From positions 292,945 through 356,944 of the forward strand of contig NMRA01000455.1 in the NCBI GenBank assembly GCA_002633005.1: a stretch of DNA of 64,000 nucleotides. Direction: 5' to 3'. The DNA is from Phoronis australis. Its lineage: Eukaryota; Phoronida; Phoronidae. The translations under genes were made by a program, and so were the position numbers. A model generated the notes under the pieces. The model had not been told where the DNA came from and did no database searches. It saw nothing but the letters and a program-made list of their open reading frames with translations. Below, piece after piece: positions 1 through 13,100 of the stretch; within the stretch, counting starts at the first letter, position 1, and every line of letters begins with the position of its first letter.

Positions 1-3000
1 CGGATTCACTGGAGGGATTAATTTAGTTGGTTGAAATCTGACTTTTGCTGAAGTGGAGTGCATGTATGGCACCAGTACGGTACAGCAACTTTGTATCTGC
101 TAGACATTTCCCTTTTACAGTCACCGTGTGATTTTACTGCATGATGGTGATATTTTGAAATAAATATATTTTGAAATAAATCAAAAACTTTGTTGTATCT
201 CAATGTGTTGTTTCCGTGTGAACATTTTTCTTGTCCCTCTTGTTCTGGATGGCCAATAATATGGAAGTGTGCTTGTTATTGACAGAAAAAAACAGGCGAT
301 TCCCCACATCATGGTCGCATAAAAGGGGAACACTGAGTGGCGTAAAAATTAATATTGGTAAAAATTGGTAATGCGAACGCCTTTTTAAAATTTCTGTTCC
401 GCGGGGTGTCAAGGTGGTTTATAGCAGAGTTTATAACAGAACATTTTGAACTGTGAGACCATGTCGTTTCAAACTGTACAAATTACCAGTTCGCCACGCT
501 AAGATGAATTAGGTACTAGGACAAGTAATACCAGGAAGTGGTTGTCTCTTCCTGGTAATACTAGATAAGTTAAAGAAAAGTAGCGTATCACTAAAGTAAT
601 TTTCCTTGAGACACCTCAGCACCCCTTACATGCATTTTATTTTTTGAAAAAACGTCTGCATATTAATGTAATTATTATTCCTTGGTATAACGTGAAGTAG
701 ACAATTCCAATCACCATTCGGGAAATTGGGTCTGTGCAAATGCAAACGTCGACCTCGGGCTTTGGACGCCCAAGCAGTAGTGCTCGCGTGGCACACGCGG
801 GTAACCGATGTACTAGTATACACTATATGTGCGTGCCTTACCAACCCGTACAGGGTGTTTTTGGTGTCGTGCATTCTTCTTTTTTCATTGAAATACTTAA
901 TGTTAACATATCAGTTATTATAACTCTATCGTTTTGCAAAATTTTGCTGCCACCTTTCATTCAAACTGACTTATGCCCTCAATTCCGATTACGCACATGT
1001 ACACAAACATGTACAGTTCTATTGGTCAACTGTTGCATACAATGACACGACTTTACATGCACACATATTGCTCATCGATTTCCACGGGTTTCCATTAATT
1101 TGTTCTACTTTGTATTATACCATTTTCTATACTTTATTCATTTCAGAGATTGTCTTTTCGACTGAGCCGGCAGAAAAAGCATTAGAAATTTTGGCTTTGC
1201 AATGGCTTATATGACCGTTTAAGCAATGCGGTCACAGGTTTACATTGCTTTATGTTACCAATATTTTAGAACCTCGTTAGTGTTTAACATTTCAAAAATT
1301 TTATTCTGAAAATTCCCCGGCTTCCATAATGCCACCTAGCTTTTGTTTACATAGCATTCATCCTCAATATGACGGACCGCGTGCCACGCGCTGTCTGGCT
1401 TGCGAGTATGGTCGAGTCGTCTCATTGGCGAGAAAAACCCAGCAAAAATCCCGTGCTTTCATTTAAAAAATACGTCAATATCTCACGTAATCTCGCGAAG
1501 TCTTGCTTCTCTAGCGATCAAGGTCCTAGTGATGTTCTAGCGTTATCGAACTCTATCCTGGCTGCCGGATGTCCACAATCTAGAAACAGAATCCATGGAC
1601 AACGTAGTTATTTTAGTTTTATTACTTACAAGACCGCGAAAATTTTGCTTCAACTTCACTGCCTTTACGTGGTACCGGTACTAGTGTCTTCGTCTTGAAA
1701 GCTGCTTTGACTGACTTAGCGTGACTGTGAAAGTAGACTGGCTCCCCGATCCTCTGTGCTATCTGCTCTCGTACAATGTAGCTGGTAAACGGGTGACCTA
1801 GTAAACAACGCGACCTCCGTCTCAGTATTGTTTGACCTGTTTTGACCCTTGGGTGCGCGCATGCTGACGACTTAATATGGTACTACTTGCACCGAGTTTG
1901 TGAGAGCTGGTATACCTCGTCAGCTCGCCAGATGTCGCCACAGTAAAAATTTTCCGTATTACCCGGAACATCAGGCCATGGCTTTATAAGCAAAATAATG
2001 CGTTTTTTTGAGAACACTTGATAATGCAAATGACCTAGAATTTAATGCCACGGTCCTATATTAGAGTAAAAGGGACATTAGCTGTTCATGAAGTACTATC
2101 TACGTTAGCGAATTAAATTAGCGCCTCGGCACCAGGATCGTCTGTCAAAATGTGACTAACGTACTTAACCTGGCCACTTAAACTTAATAACCGAACCATT
2201 GATCGATAAGGCGGCAAAGTAGCATACATAAGAAAATTGGATCTGAAGCAAATGATAACTTTTTTAGAATAATTGAACGTTATATTGTCACTATACGGCT
2301 CACAACATCTTAACTGCTATGCGTGAACTTGGAATCTTGCTTAATCTGAAGATCGTGTATGCGTGAACTTAGAATACACGTAGAAACTTGACAAGTTCAT
2401 TCAAATAACCACGTTCACGTTGACAACAAAATTGCACTGCACTAAGTTAAATTACATGTTTATAAAATAAAGTAAATTTTAACCAATCTTTGTTGAACTA
2501 TTGGCGATCTCATTCACCAAAAATAATTGATTTAACCATTCACACATTCTTTGACACAAGTTAGGGTAACGGAGAAAATGGGCGATCATGTGACCAATAA
2601 TTACAAAAATTCTTTACACTGAACAAAACATTTCACTTGATTGCCCGACTGAATAATCAATTCCAAGTTCGCGCATACGCAACCTTGAGATTAAGCAGGA
2701 TTCCAAGTTCACGCACAGCAGTGCTACCTGGCTGTCGAAAAGAAAGGCTGTGAAGACTCAAACAACTCGCATATTTGACAAGGTAAATAATACGGTGAGG
2801 AATTGCTAATGGTAATGATGAAATAAGAGGTACCATTTCATGCAATATGCATTTAAACCTTGAGTTCATATTGCTTCAAATTTATTTTTTCCTCGGTTAG
2901 TTAAAATATTCACTGAAAAAGTCAGTTATTGTTCCTTTCAGGAATGGGAGTGATGTGTGTCAAAAGGCAACGTGTTGGTACCTCATAGTGATTTATAGTT

Positions 3001-4031
3001 GCTGAATACTTGAAGTTTGTAAATAAAACAGAACTTGCATGTTCAAATCGATGCCTTGAATTCAAATGCGGAAGAGGATCTATTGATCTCCAACGAAGAA
3101 TTTGGCAAATCTGAATAAAAGTTAAATGTATTTGAGAAAAAAGACGAGTTTCCGCGTTAATCAACTCGGTGTTTTCAATTTGACGGTATTTTGAGATATG
3201 CTTATTCCACTAATGAAAAATTGAACTTGTCCTGATTACTTGAAGGTCCAGACGTGTTAGAGCACAAGTTAATTTTTGTAAAAAAAATGTCTTCGTAATG
3301 TACCATTTGTGCCGTGTGAATATACTATTCCTGCGTAATTTTCGCAAGTAAAGAGTTACATGTACTTTATGCCGTTAATAATTATAATAACTGGTGCATG
3401 AAATGGAGAATGCCTGGGTGTTAACTTATCAAAGTGGAATGGTCGAGATCGACGTCCCATTTCCGCGCTACCTGGAAAAACGGATGGAACTATTAACATA
3501 CACAAAGTCAAGGACTTGAAATTAATGACATGCAATTTATTGAATGCAAGTTACACACAATCTGTTTACATAGAATTGTTCAATTTTTGTTATGTTATGA
3601 AACGTTGACTGTTGCGGCTTTGAGAAGCTAAAATACGTGCACAAGAGGACAACTTACATCAACGTCTCTCAGCGCAAAGAAGTTACACGCATTTTGGTTA
3701 AATTGCCCATTAGTTATCTCGCTACACATTTTGTTAAGTTTACATTTAATTCCAAGCAGGTAGGTGACACGCAATTTAAGCAACACACCGATTAGTGAAA
3801 TGCCGTCAATGGCGACTTTCCATAAAGCCTTGAACAGGTAAACTCACGTGCTCACACTTGTCTATCTTAAACACCCACCTAGCGTCAGAAGACGCTCTTC
3901 ATGCAAGCTACAATAAAACTGCACTGCAACGAGAATACGCGGCTTCGTTGGTAGAAGACTCATTTTTGCTAGCTCCCTTCGCAGTAAATACTAACGACAC
4001 TTCACGAACTATACTTGATGCTTAGGCTGTT
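1..4031. other. Unassigned 3' flank of the dioxygenase gene
   Basis: No exon with recognisable protein similarity was found on either strand. Open frames here are short, lack domain motifs and look like chance. The stretch at 1369-1530 has a weak match to 53050-53165 (shared wording around a TATCTCACGTAAT core), so it may be an old dispersed repeat. The only clear structure is the foldback repeat at 2313-2723. It may include the 3' untranslated region of the minus-strand gene that ends at 4032. Confidence 0.6.
2313..2723. repeat. Foldback repeat with ~63-bp inverted arms
   Basis: The left arm (about 2313-2375) and right arm (about 2660-2723) are near-identical reverse complements, separated by roughly 285 bp. 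Each arm contains the motif TGCGTGAACTTGGAAT or a close variant twice, so the structure is an inverted repeat of direct repeats. No flanking target duplication was obvious. It could be a small foldback transposon or MITE remnant, or a local inverted duplication. No coding sequence lies in the spacer. Confidence 0.65.
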
Positions 4032-4186
4032 TCATTTGGTCAGTTTGTCTTTGGTGACTCGCATTGTAGACTTGATTTCGTCCCAAGACCAGTAAACGCC
4101 CATCAACTGTCGTCCTTCTCCGCTCTCGTCTGTTATTTCTTGTCTCCCGTGGAGTACACGGCAGTTGTTGAAAATTACCATGTCAC
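4032..4186 (-). CDS. BBOX1-like: Dioxygenase exon 6: distal His, 2-oxoglutarate Arg and stop
   Basis: This exon encodes residues 384-434, beginning GDMVIFNNCRVLHGRQ. H396 is the third iron ligand and R409 lies 13 residues later, the same spacing as H347 to R360 in human BBOX1. The acceptor is TTTTTTCAG and the frame ends KDKLTK then TGA. Confidence 0.92.
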
Positions 4187-7100
4187 CTGAAAAAATGCGT
4201 CATTCGAATACGAAAAAAATGATATTAACCAAAACCAAGGTCAAAATTATTGAATTTTAATGTTCAAATACACCTTTCCGAAATACACTTATATTGTCAT
4301 GGTATGACTGTTAAACTGGCTGCCCGTTAACTCTAAAATTGAATTTCTTATGATTATCCACGATAAGTGAAAACTCTGAATACACACCTTAAGGCCAAAC
4401 AAAGTCAATTGCGCACCACTCCATATTAGATAAGTGCCACTTTAGCTTTTGAACAGGAGCTTCTAAATTAGGCAATTACGTCGCCCTGGATGCCGCAGGG
4501 ATACAGGGGTGATAGTACATCCCCACAAAAAGTTACGAATTTCAAAATACAGGAAATAAAATCAAATTAAACATGCATATATGCACATGTAGTTATAATT
4601 AACACATACCATAAGCCTGGAGACGATTCAGTCAAGATAATTTGAACAAATCGATGAAAATCTGTCGCGGTTTGCTCGAGTTTCCCTTACCAGAAGCTGT
4701 GAAATCACACATGCTGACGCACGCTTCGCCCAGTGTCGCGCTAGCCTTTGCCTAATTCACGTGACTCATTTGAAATACTTAGTTGTTATCGCGCGTGGTG
4801 AAAAAGTTAAATGTGACCAAAAAATGGAGTTGTAATTCTTCGCCAAAGTCACCTTAATTCTCGTAACTAAACTTCATCGAAGAAAGTAAGCACCTTTTAA
4901 GTGATAGTTTAGGTGTGGAATGTATTTTTGACGAGGTGAAAACTCTTAATCGGTGGCCGGATTTGGCCTACCGCCCGTTTAAGATAAACGGGACGAAAGT
5001 CGTACAGAAAGCGATGGGAAGTATTGTAACCCCTAACCGGCCAACCGAGGGGCTACGTGTTGCCTACTTCTAAATATGGATTAGCTGTGGACGATTTCAT
5101 GTTTGAAGCATCCATTTGCGCTCTTTAGGCAGGGATCAAAGAAGATGTAATTTCAATTGCTCTATCAATATTTACAACGGATTTCCAAATAAAAACCCCT
5201 CTCAAAACAATGTCCCCAGTTATCGTTTTTTGACTGCGAGTGTCTCCCTTATCCCATGAATGGAGGTTAAATAAACTGATCGGAAATAAAAACCGTCGAA
5301 AATAGAAAGACCCGAGCGAAACCTTATCTGAAATAGCTCCCGATAATTGGTATATAAAACGTGTTAAACGAAGTGCCATGGGTATCTCTCCATTGGTGCT
5401 AACAACAGCAACAACAACAAGCTCAACAAAACAAGAATATCCATAATGAAACCTCTCTGACGGAGCGCCATCTTGTGGAATCGACTAAAAAAGGGAGTGT
5501 ATGTTAAGTGACGACGAAAGCAGCGTCTCCTTAGACGACAACTTTCGCAATTCACTACTGACAAGACAGACAAAGACCTCGGAAACGACGACAAAGCTGC
5601 CAACACTGTCAGCTACTGCTGCCATGTAGCCTACATCGACAGCAACAAAGACGACGACTCCGTCTTTAACACTAATGCCAAAACTGAAATGATCACAACA
5701 AAGACCACGAATCCACACTCAGTGAATGACAAACGGAACCAATAAAACAAATAATTTCAGGAAGACCTATCAAGGGACGCAGGAGATTCGGCAGGGAATT
5801 TCAATCGTTTAAATATCAGTTCTCGGCAAATCTCGAATAGCTTGAGAACAGTGGACCCTGATGAGAAAGGAATTATACGCAGTCCTTGATGTTGTCTACC
5901 CACACAGGCCTACTAAATTTCAGACCATTCACTCAAACGTGCGCGTAGCTAAAACTCCGCAAACGATTACTCGGAAGTTGCCGTCATACTGCCGTCTTGG
6001 GCCTGATTTCGCCTAAAACAATTTGTTAATTTCATGTGGATCAAACCATAGGCAACGGGTCTATGAATAATAGACGCAAATACGACCTGTTGCACGCGTG
6101 CGATAGCCCAGCAAAAGAGATATGAGGATGCAACCAACAAAAACAGCCATCAGTACATGTACGTACCTATCGTATAACTCGAGCACGGTAAGTCAGTGCG
6201 AGAAACAGATGGCTCATGCAGAAAAGCGCTTGATGACATCTATCCACCTATTGAATTTCAGAAATACTCATCAAGGAGCGCCAGAGATAAAACATAAGAA
6301 ATCATCCAATGACTCGTAGCGTCAAACAAATGCCACATGCCTGACAGCCCTTGACGAGATATATCTACCGATCAAATTATAACAGAAATGTTGAAAATTT
6401 GAAAATGACAGTCACTGTGTCACCTCTGGTCCCATTTCGTCCCAAAACAACAGACCTCGAGGTTTTAACGAGATACTTGTTGGTCGGACGAAACATGCAA
6501 CCTGAAGCTTGCGTACGATAGACAAGAGCAGCGAGGAATCGGTCAATAAAAGAACTTCAATCACCAGATCAGTAAAGCTCGAATATTTCAAGAGCGGTAA
6601 GTCAGTCGGGTGAAAAAACGGAAGTCATAATGCAGCCAACGTTTCAGAACATCCGTCAAGGGACGCTCGAGTTATGGCACGAAAAATCTATTACCCGTAA
6701 GGGAAGAGGAAGTCACAGGAAAATCTCCATTAACTGGAGAATGGTAAATCTTAGCGAACAGCGGATTTCAAATTCCAGATAGGTCTTGACGAGATGTACA
6801 TGTATCTGCGCTCTCAATTTCGATATCCCATTTTATAGGATCGCGAAGCAGTAATTTAGTTCGATTTCGACCAAAAACTATAGACCTCGACCTTTCAGCG
6901 AGATAATTTCATGTCTATCGGACGAAACTTCTTGTATTCTTACAAACAAACAAGCCAAAAGAGTTCACAACAAAGCAACATAATCGGAGAAATTTCAGTC
7001 CAATAATTACAACAACGATAAAACGTCAGAAAACTCCAGTATACTAGCGATAAGGCATTGCTTAAATGTCACAGTTTTGCGTAGCAGTATTCCCCATGAC

Positions 7101-10100
7101 ACTCAAGAACGAATTTCATTAGGTTATTGAAGAACATTTGTGTTGTAGCAAATGTTTACACAGCGTAAGAGCGTGACAGCCATAAAATAATAAAACACAA
7201 ATCAATCATGATTGGCATATAACAAGATTCAAGCCTCACCTCCACGAAGACGAATTCGCACGAGATGCTGGTACAGCAAACGGTTGAATTCGGCGAGTGC
7301 GTCATACCATGGCTGGACCACCGATATTGGCATGTTTAACGTGTAGTCTCTGACTTGTTGATTGAAGAATGTTCCCATAATTGTACCGTCACGGTCCGTG
7401 CTAAAGAAAAAGTAAAAGTTTTGATTCATTTTTTTGTTAGTAGATGTGACGTGGTGTTAAACGGTGGCTCAATTCACATAGTAGGCCTATCGGAGCTGGC
7501 GTGAGTGTATAAGCACGAGAAGTGTTCATGGAACTCGGTACCATGACGCACTGGTTCCTCGGTAGAATGCCAATGATAACGTTGAACAATTGGAGGATCT
7601 ACAACTTAGGAACTGGCAAAAGAAGTGGAAGCGTGGCATTCGTATCACAAAGAGTATCTCGTAGGAAGGAAAAGTTTATTCCAAACATGCTGTTTTATAC
7701 GTCTTATTTGTCCCCATTCGCTATTACAGATTTGTGTACTAGTCTGTAAAATAGCAACAACAAATGCCATGGTAAGATTTAATACCTCGCTATAACAGCT
7801 CCTCTCCGGGTGGATATTGGGTTCAATTTCAAACGTCGGAGAAGCCATGAAATCAAAAAGTACAATTATGACGTCATGCACGTCTAATGTCTAATCTAAA
7901 CAGTTACGACTTCATGTCACTCAGTATCTCTTGCGTCACTACACTTGTTAGTGCCTTCGTGAAATTCAAAAACATTTATTGAAGTCCATATTTGCTTATT
8001 TATCACAGTGAAAATAACCCTTTAGTGTCACCGCTACTGAGCTTGGCAGTCTTTGTTTTAACCCATCCATTCCTAACACCACTTATCAAAAATTCAAAAG
8101 ACAAACTGAAATGGAGATAATTCTTACTCTATAATTGGGCGCCTGTAATGGAGATGGAAGTCATACTCTGCTCTTCCGACGTCATAGTAATCAACGGGAA
8201 CGGAGGCTAGCAGACTATAAGCATCCGGGTCCTTTTGCTTTAACAATTTCGCTGCGTAGATGCCGTCTGCGAACTCATTACCGCCACCCTCGCCAGCACA
8301 CTGCTTTATACAGTGAAGCACTTGGACATTAGGAGAGTACTTGTAGAACGGTAGATCCACGTGTAAGCCTAGTTTTCTGTCTGTGTAAGCGACATTGTTT
8401 GGATTGGCAACTGTGACAACGTCGAATGTCGTCCTGAAATGTACGATTTTATGGAAAGTTAAACATAGTGACTATTTTTGGAATTGGCCACGAACTTTAA
8501 AATGGATGTGACAAACACGAGTATCAGTATTGGATTTCGTTTCAGTTATTTTTCTGGCTAAGGTCGGAAATTAAAATGGTCACAATTCTCGCAACAACAT
8601 CAACAAAAAGATTTTCTCGAAAAAGACAACCAAGAAAAATATTATTGAGTTTGTCAGAACTGATCATTTCGGTCATGGCTGAATAGCAGAGAACCCAATA
8701 ACGACTGTCTGCTTACCCAAAGAAGCGGCATGGGTCTATTTTCGGGAACGTTGCAATATTAAAATTTCTCAGAATGCATTGTTTTACCTATCCACCCAGG
8801 GGCTTACAAGCAGGCCCGGGAGATTACGGTAAAATTCAGACTCACCCGTAGTTGGTTTCATGCACGTGAGAATTCACTGTTCTCTTGCTCATTTCTGCCA
8901 CTGCAGTGTGCGGTGGGCAGTCTTCCACGATAACGAGGCCGCTAGTCCATAGCTTCAACAGAAATCCAAAGAGGACTTGATCGTCAGCCATTACCTTAAA
9001 ATAAAACGATTTGTGAAATAAATAATCACAAAAAACACGAATTGATGATCAAAACACAACTTTGTGTAATATTCACAAAACAGATCTCGTAAATCCCTGT
9101 AGAATGCAATTTGTTTTAACATTTTTTTCTCCATTAACTCCTAATGTTGCTAAAAACCCATTTCTACAAGAACCACTAGATTTTGGCCACGTTCCGTTAT
9201 AAAACTGGTCTCAATTTACTCCTTATTTACTGATTTTTTATTTGCCAAGAACTTGCAGTTTTTCAATGCTCACGATAATGCTCGGGACCTAAAATGACCC
9301 GCAGTGTTAAACCAGCTTCACCGAGTGAACTTGCTGCCCAGTAATAACGAAGTCCCAGTTCTTCCCGAGTCAACAAGTCACTTCAGTTCTAATGTACATA
9401 TAAGCGCGGGCAGTTTGAGACCAATTTTACGACAGCAAGTTGATAGAAGGGAGAACAGTTGCAGGTTGAGGAGCGTTCAAGAATAGTTGTGTGGAGCGCA
9501 AGATCCAATTCTTAAATCTTAGGTCACCTTTCATGAGACGGACCCTGGAAATTTTTCATTTGAAGAAGTTTTTATTGCACTGCAGGTGATTTTGTGAGAG
9601 TGGTAATAAAAACGTTTCAAAGCGTGCAAATGTGCAACCACGAACATCACATACTTTCTCGTTAACTCATTGACAACCCTTTCTCTCTTTTTTCCTTGCG
9701 TGCTTCTTTTTTACGCACTAAGAAACCCTTCTTCCGGATTTCTTGCCTTGAGCAACATATTTTATCGCGAACAACTCGTATTCTTAAGACAGTTTCGATA
9801 TTTTATACAAAACTTACTGGTTGTGAGAATTGAACGATTTTGAAAATAGCACTGCGGTTTTCCAGTGAAGAATATTCGAAAAAAAAAAGATAATTCCGAA
9901 ACAAAATACAGCTCCTGAAACAAGATTAGTGTTCATGAGAAGAAAACATTCCTGAGCGGTTCATGTTTGACAATAAAGGGCTAGAGACAGAAGCCTCAAT
10001 GCAAACAATTTATCTTGAAAAATAAAATTAATGAACCCTGATAAACGAATTAAGAACTCGCCTCATTAATGTTCGTGCACATACATGTAAGCATAGTGAC

Positions 10101-13100
10101 AACTGAAACATTGTCCGTAGCAACAACCGTTAACACTTGTAAACAGTGAAAAGGAGAAGATTTTATACACAACGACGACACTATTGAAATGATCAGTGCA
10201 CAATAGAACCACACAAAGCAATAAGAAGCTACATGTATGTTGAGGTTTATAAACCTAAGTAAAATTCACAAACTTGTGACAAGAAAAATTCGTCGGCCGA
10301 GAAATTACCAAAACATAAATCACCAAGACAGTTTTCCTTCTATACGATCACCAGATTGCAATTTTAAGTGATGCCGCTTGGTCCGAGGAACCCTTTTCAC
10401 GCAGAACGGTTCGCTGAGGACGCCACGCCATCTATCAGAAAAGAAAAAAAATGGTCTTCAGCACTGTTGGCTGCGTTCTGTAGCGCAGCGAGATCATGCA
10501 AGTCTCCACCAGATGTCGCTTTGTATTACAATTGAAGTACGAAGTCACACTAGCTTTACTCGTGGGCCGGTTCTTGTGTCTGTAGAACAGGCTCCAGATA
10601 TTCACCGGTATGCTGCCGCAACAGTTCAAGTGGCGCTGGGTACGAGACTGGCTCCCGATGGGTAGCCAAGCCTGCTAGGAAGAGTTGCCAGGTGAACCCC
10701 CATGTAAACAAAGTATTTGTCACTAAAAATCAAGATTTGTTGCGTCCATGTATTCGTGATGGCAATAAAGTGCCTATAGTGGTTACGCGGGCGCCAACTG
10801 TTTGGTCGGTGCCCTGACGAGGGTGCTCCCCAAATTACCTCTGGTCTATGAAAACAATTAACGGAAATACACGTATCTCTAAGTTACGCACATTTCGCAA
10901 ACAATTCTTCGCAGGACATCACTTTTGAAATGAAGTCACTGGAGCAGACGAAACACAGGCTGTTCTAAGGGGACGACGGCGGTGTTCCTGTTTGGGAGTG
11001 CTTTTAAAGAAATCACTTAAAAATGATTTCTGTTTTGATTGATGAAATAAATAACCTAGACAACATATCAAGAAACAATTCGATATGAATAATATGAACA
11101 CGGCCCCAGAAATCTCATTGCATAATATCCAGGTTCTCATTCACTCCCTTGCATACAGTCACTAGTAAGACCGCGCTCAGAGGAGTAGGAGACAAGGACA
11201 GTGCTCGACTGTCTCCCAGTAAAGCTAGGATTTGAACCCGGATCTTCCTAACGGGAGTCCGGAGCTCAAACCACTGAGCCACTATGTATCTGGTATAATT
11301 TTCTATGAATCATTTCTCGATTACAAGTACACAATCAGAACTACTGTTGTCTACCTTTCAGTTTTCTGTCATAAAAATGAAAATCATTTAATGGCAACTC
11401 TCCACTGTCGTATAAAAACATGGCTGACAACGGTCGTTAGAGATAAGTAACTCGCAAAGGTTAAGAATATTGGATTGAACATAATCGTATACATTGTAAA
11501 GGTCAATGAACATTAAAAAGGCCAAGGTTTAAGTCCAAGTTTTAAAACAATCGGAAGCACCGTGACTCAGACAATCTACTGAAAGCTCATGGGTACTCCA
11601 TGTAGGCGCCTTTTGGACGCGACCAAAATCGCAATTTTCGGGACTTGCCCTGAAAATTTCTCTCAAAGACTATGGTTGTGCTCCCTCTTACCACTTCCTA
11701 CACCCGCATCTCTCTGCATGAAAGGTCTAAATGGGAAGAGTAGAAACTCACCCCGGGAACCTAGCTAGACATTCTGTAGCGCTACCTGTTGGCGGAGATG
11801 GTAGATCAATATGCAGATGTTCGAGTTTACCACATCCAAGTTGCTATTTTCTCATAGAGACAAAAATATACATAATCCAGGACGCAGGGTGGAATTGACG
11901 AAACTGGTGAGTGTGGTGACCGGGAGTATAATAGTGAAACAATTTAAACTTCTTGCCACCCTGGTGTTTCCGATTGGTCTAATGCCAAAATGCGTTTGTT
12001 AATGGTCATGCAACAGTATACTGCATATACCCTTAGACATGATTGTACCAGGCAACTGAAATGCCACTCTTCAAAAGCTCTATCTGTTATCCAGGTTCTG
12101 TACCCACATGCGGTACCTAAAGAAACTCTTCATTTTACCCTCACCAATTTAGAACACGTGATAAGTTTAATCACTGAGTCGAAAAGACAACTCTAAACTT
12201 TCACAATCTCCCGCCCCCACTGATTGCGCCTGCCTATTTTATCATTGTATTTGGAGAAAGTGGGCGGGACGTCCGCGGAAACCTAGTTAGAGTTGAATGA
12301 GTACTCTTAATGCAGGGGACAGCTGTAACACACTACCGTGGCCATTTTTTGTGGTAGTGCACCACCATGAATGAAAATTAAGTCAAGAACTCGTATTGAA
12401 TTCAGTTCAGTTTGAAAACATTTGGAGTGGTATTGAATGAGTATTATAGTAGCAAGGGTTCTATCGAACTAACTTGTATTAAAATCCGTTGATGAAGGTA
12501 AGCGGAAAAAGTATCTTTAACATGGAATAAGCACAACTTTTTATCTTGTAATAATGGGCAAAAAAGGAAATGCAAAATGACAACTTCAGCTTTTGAAGTT
12601 GAGTGGATTTCTTTTCCCCTGATTTCCCTGCACGTAAATGTTTTAATCTCGATTAAAACGTTTTTTCCGAACTTTTTAGCGCATTCCGATTTCCACGGCA
12701 AATTGTTGTTTGTCAGTTCTAATAGCTGCACTAAAGACCAGCGCCGACTCACAGTTTCGAGCGGATAAAAGTCAGAGTCCCACTGCAGGTCAAGCCGGTT
12801 GCTCACCTTTCGAGTAACAGGGTCTCAGATAGTGTGTCTACATGTACCATTGTGAAGAGAGTTCAGTGCCTGAGCGAATGTCTGGAGATAACGTTATATA
12901 TTTGTGGGATCTCATTTTTTACAGGTGCGAGTCAATAGTTGCTGCGCAATTCGACTGAGATCTGTATGACACTAAGGTCTGCGCTTTCAATCTACGGACT
13001 TCCAACCCTGTTTGGATTCAGGGTTTGTTTTCTAAGCGGTTCCTAAGTGTATTTTGCCGTACAGTTAGATGGCTGGCTACACCCAACGTCGCTTTTTATC

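Noticed and set aside
11223-11286. Functional tRNA gene
   Set aside because: A and B boxes are present but the anticodon and acceptor stems do not pair well.
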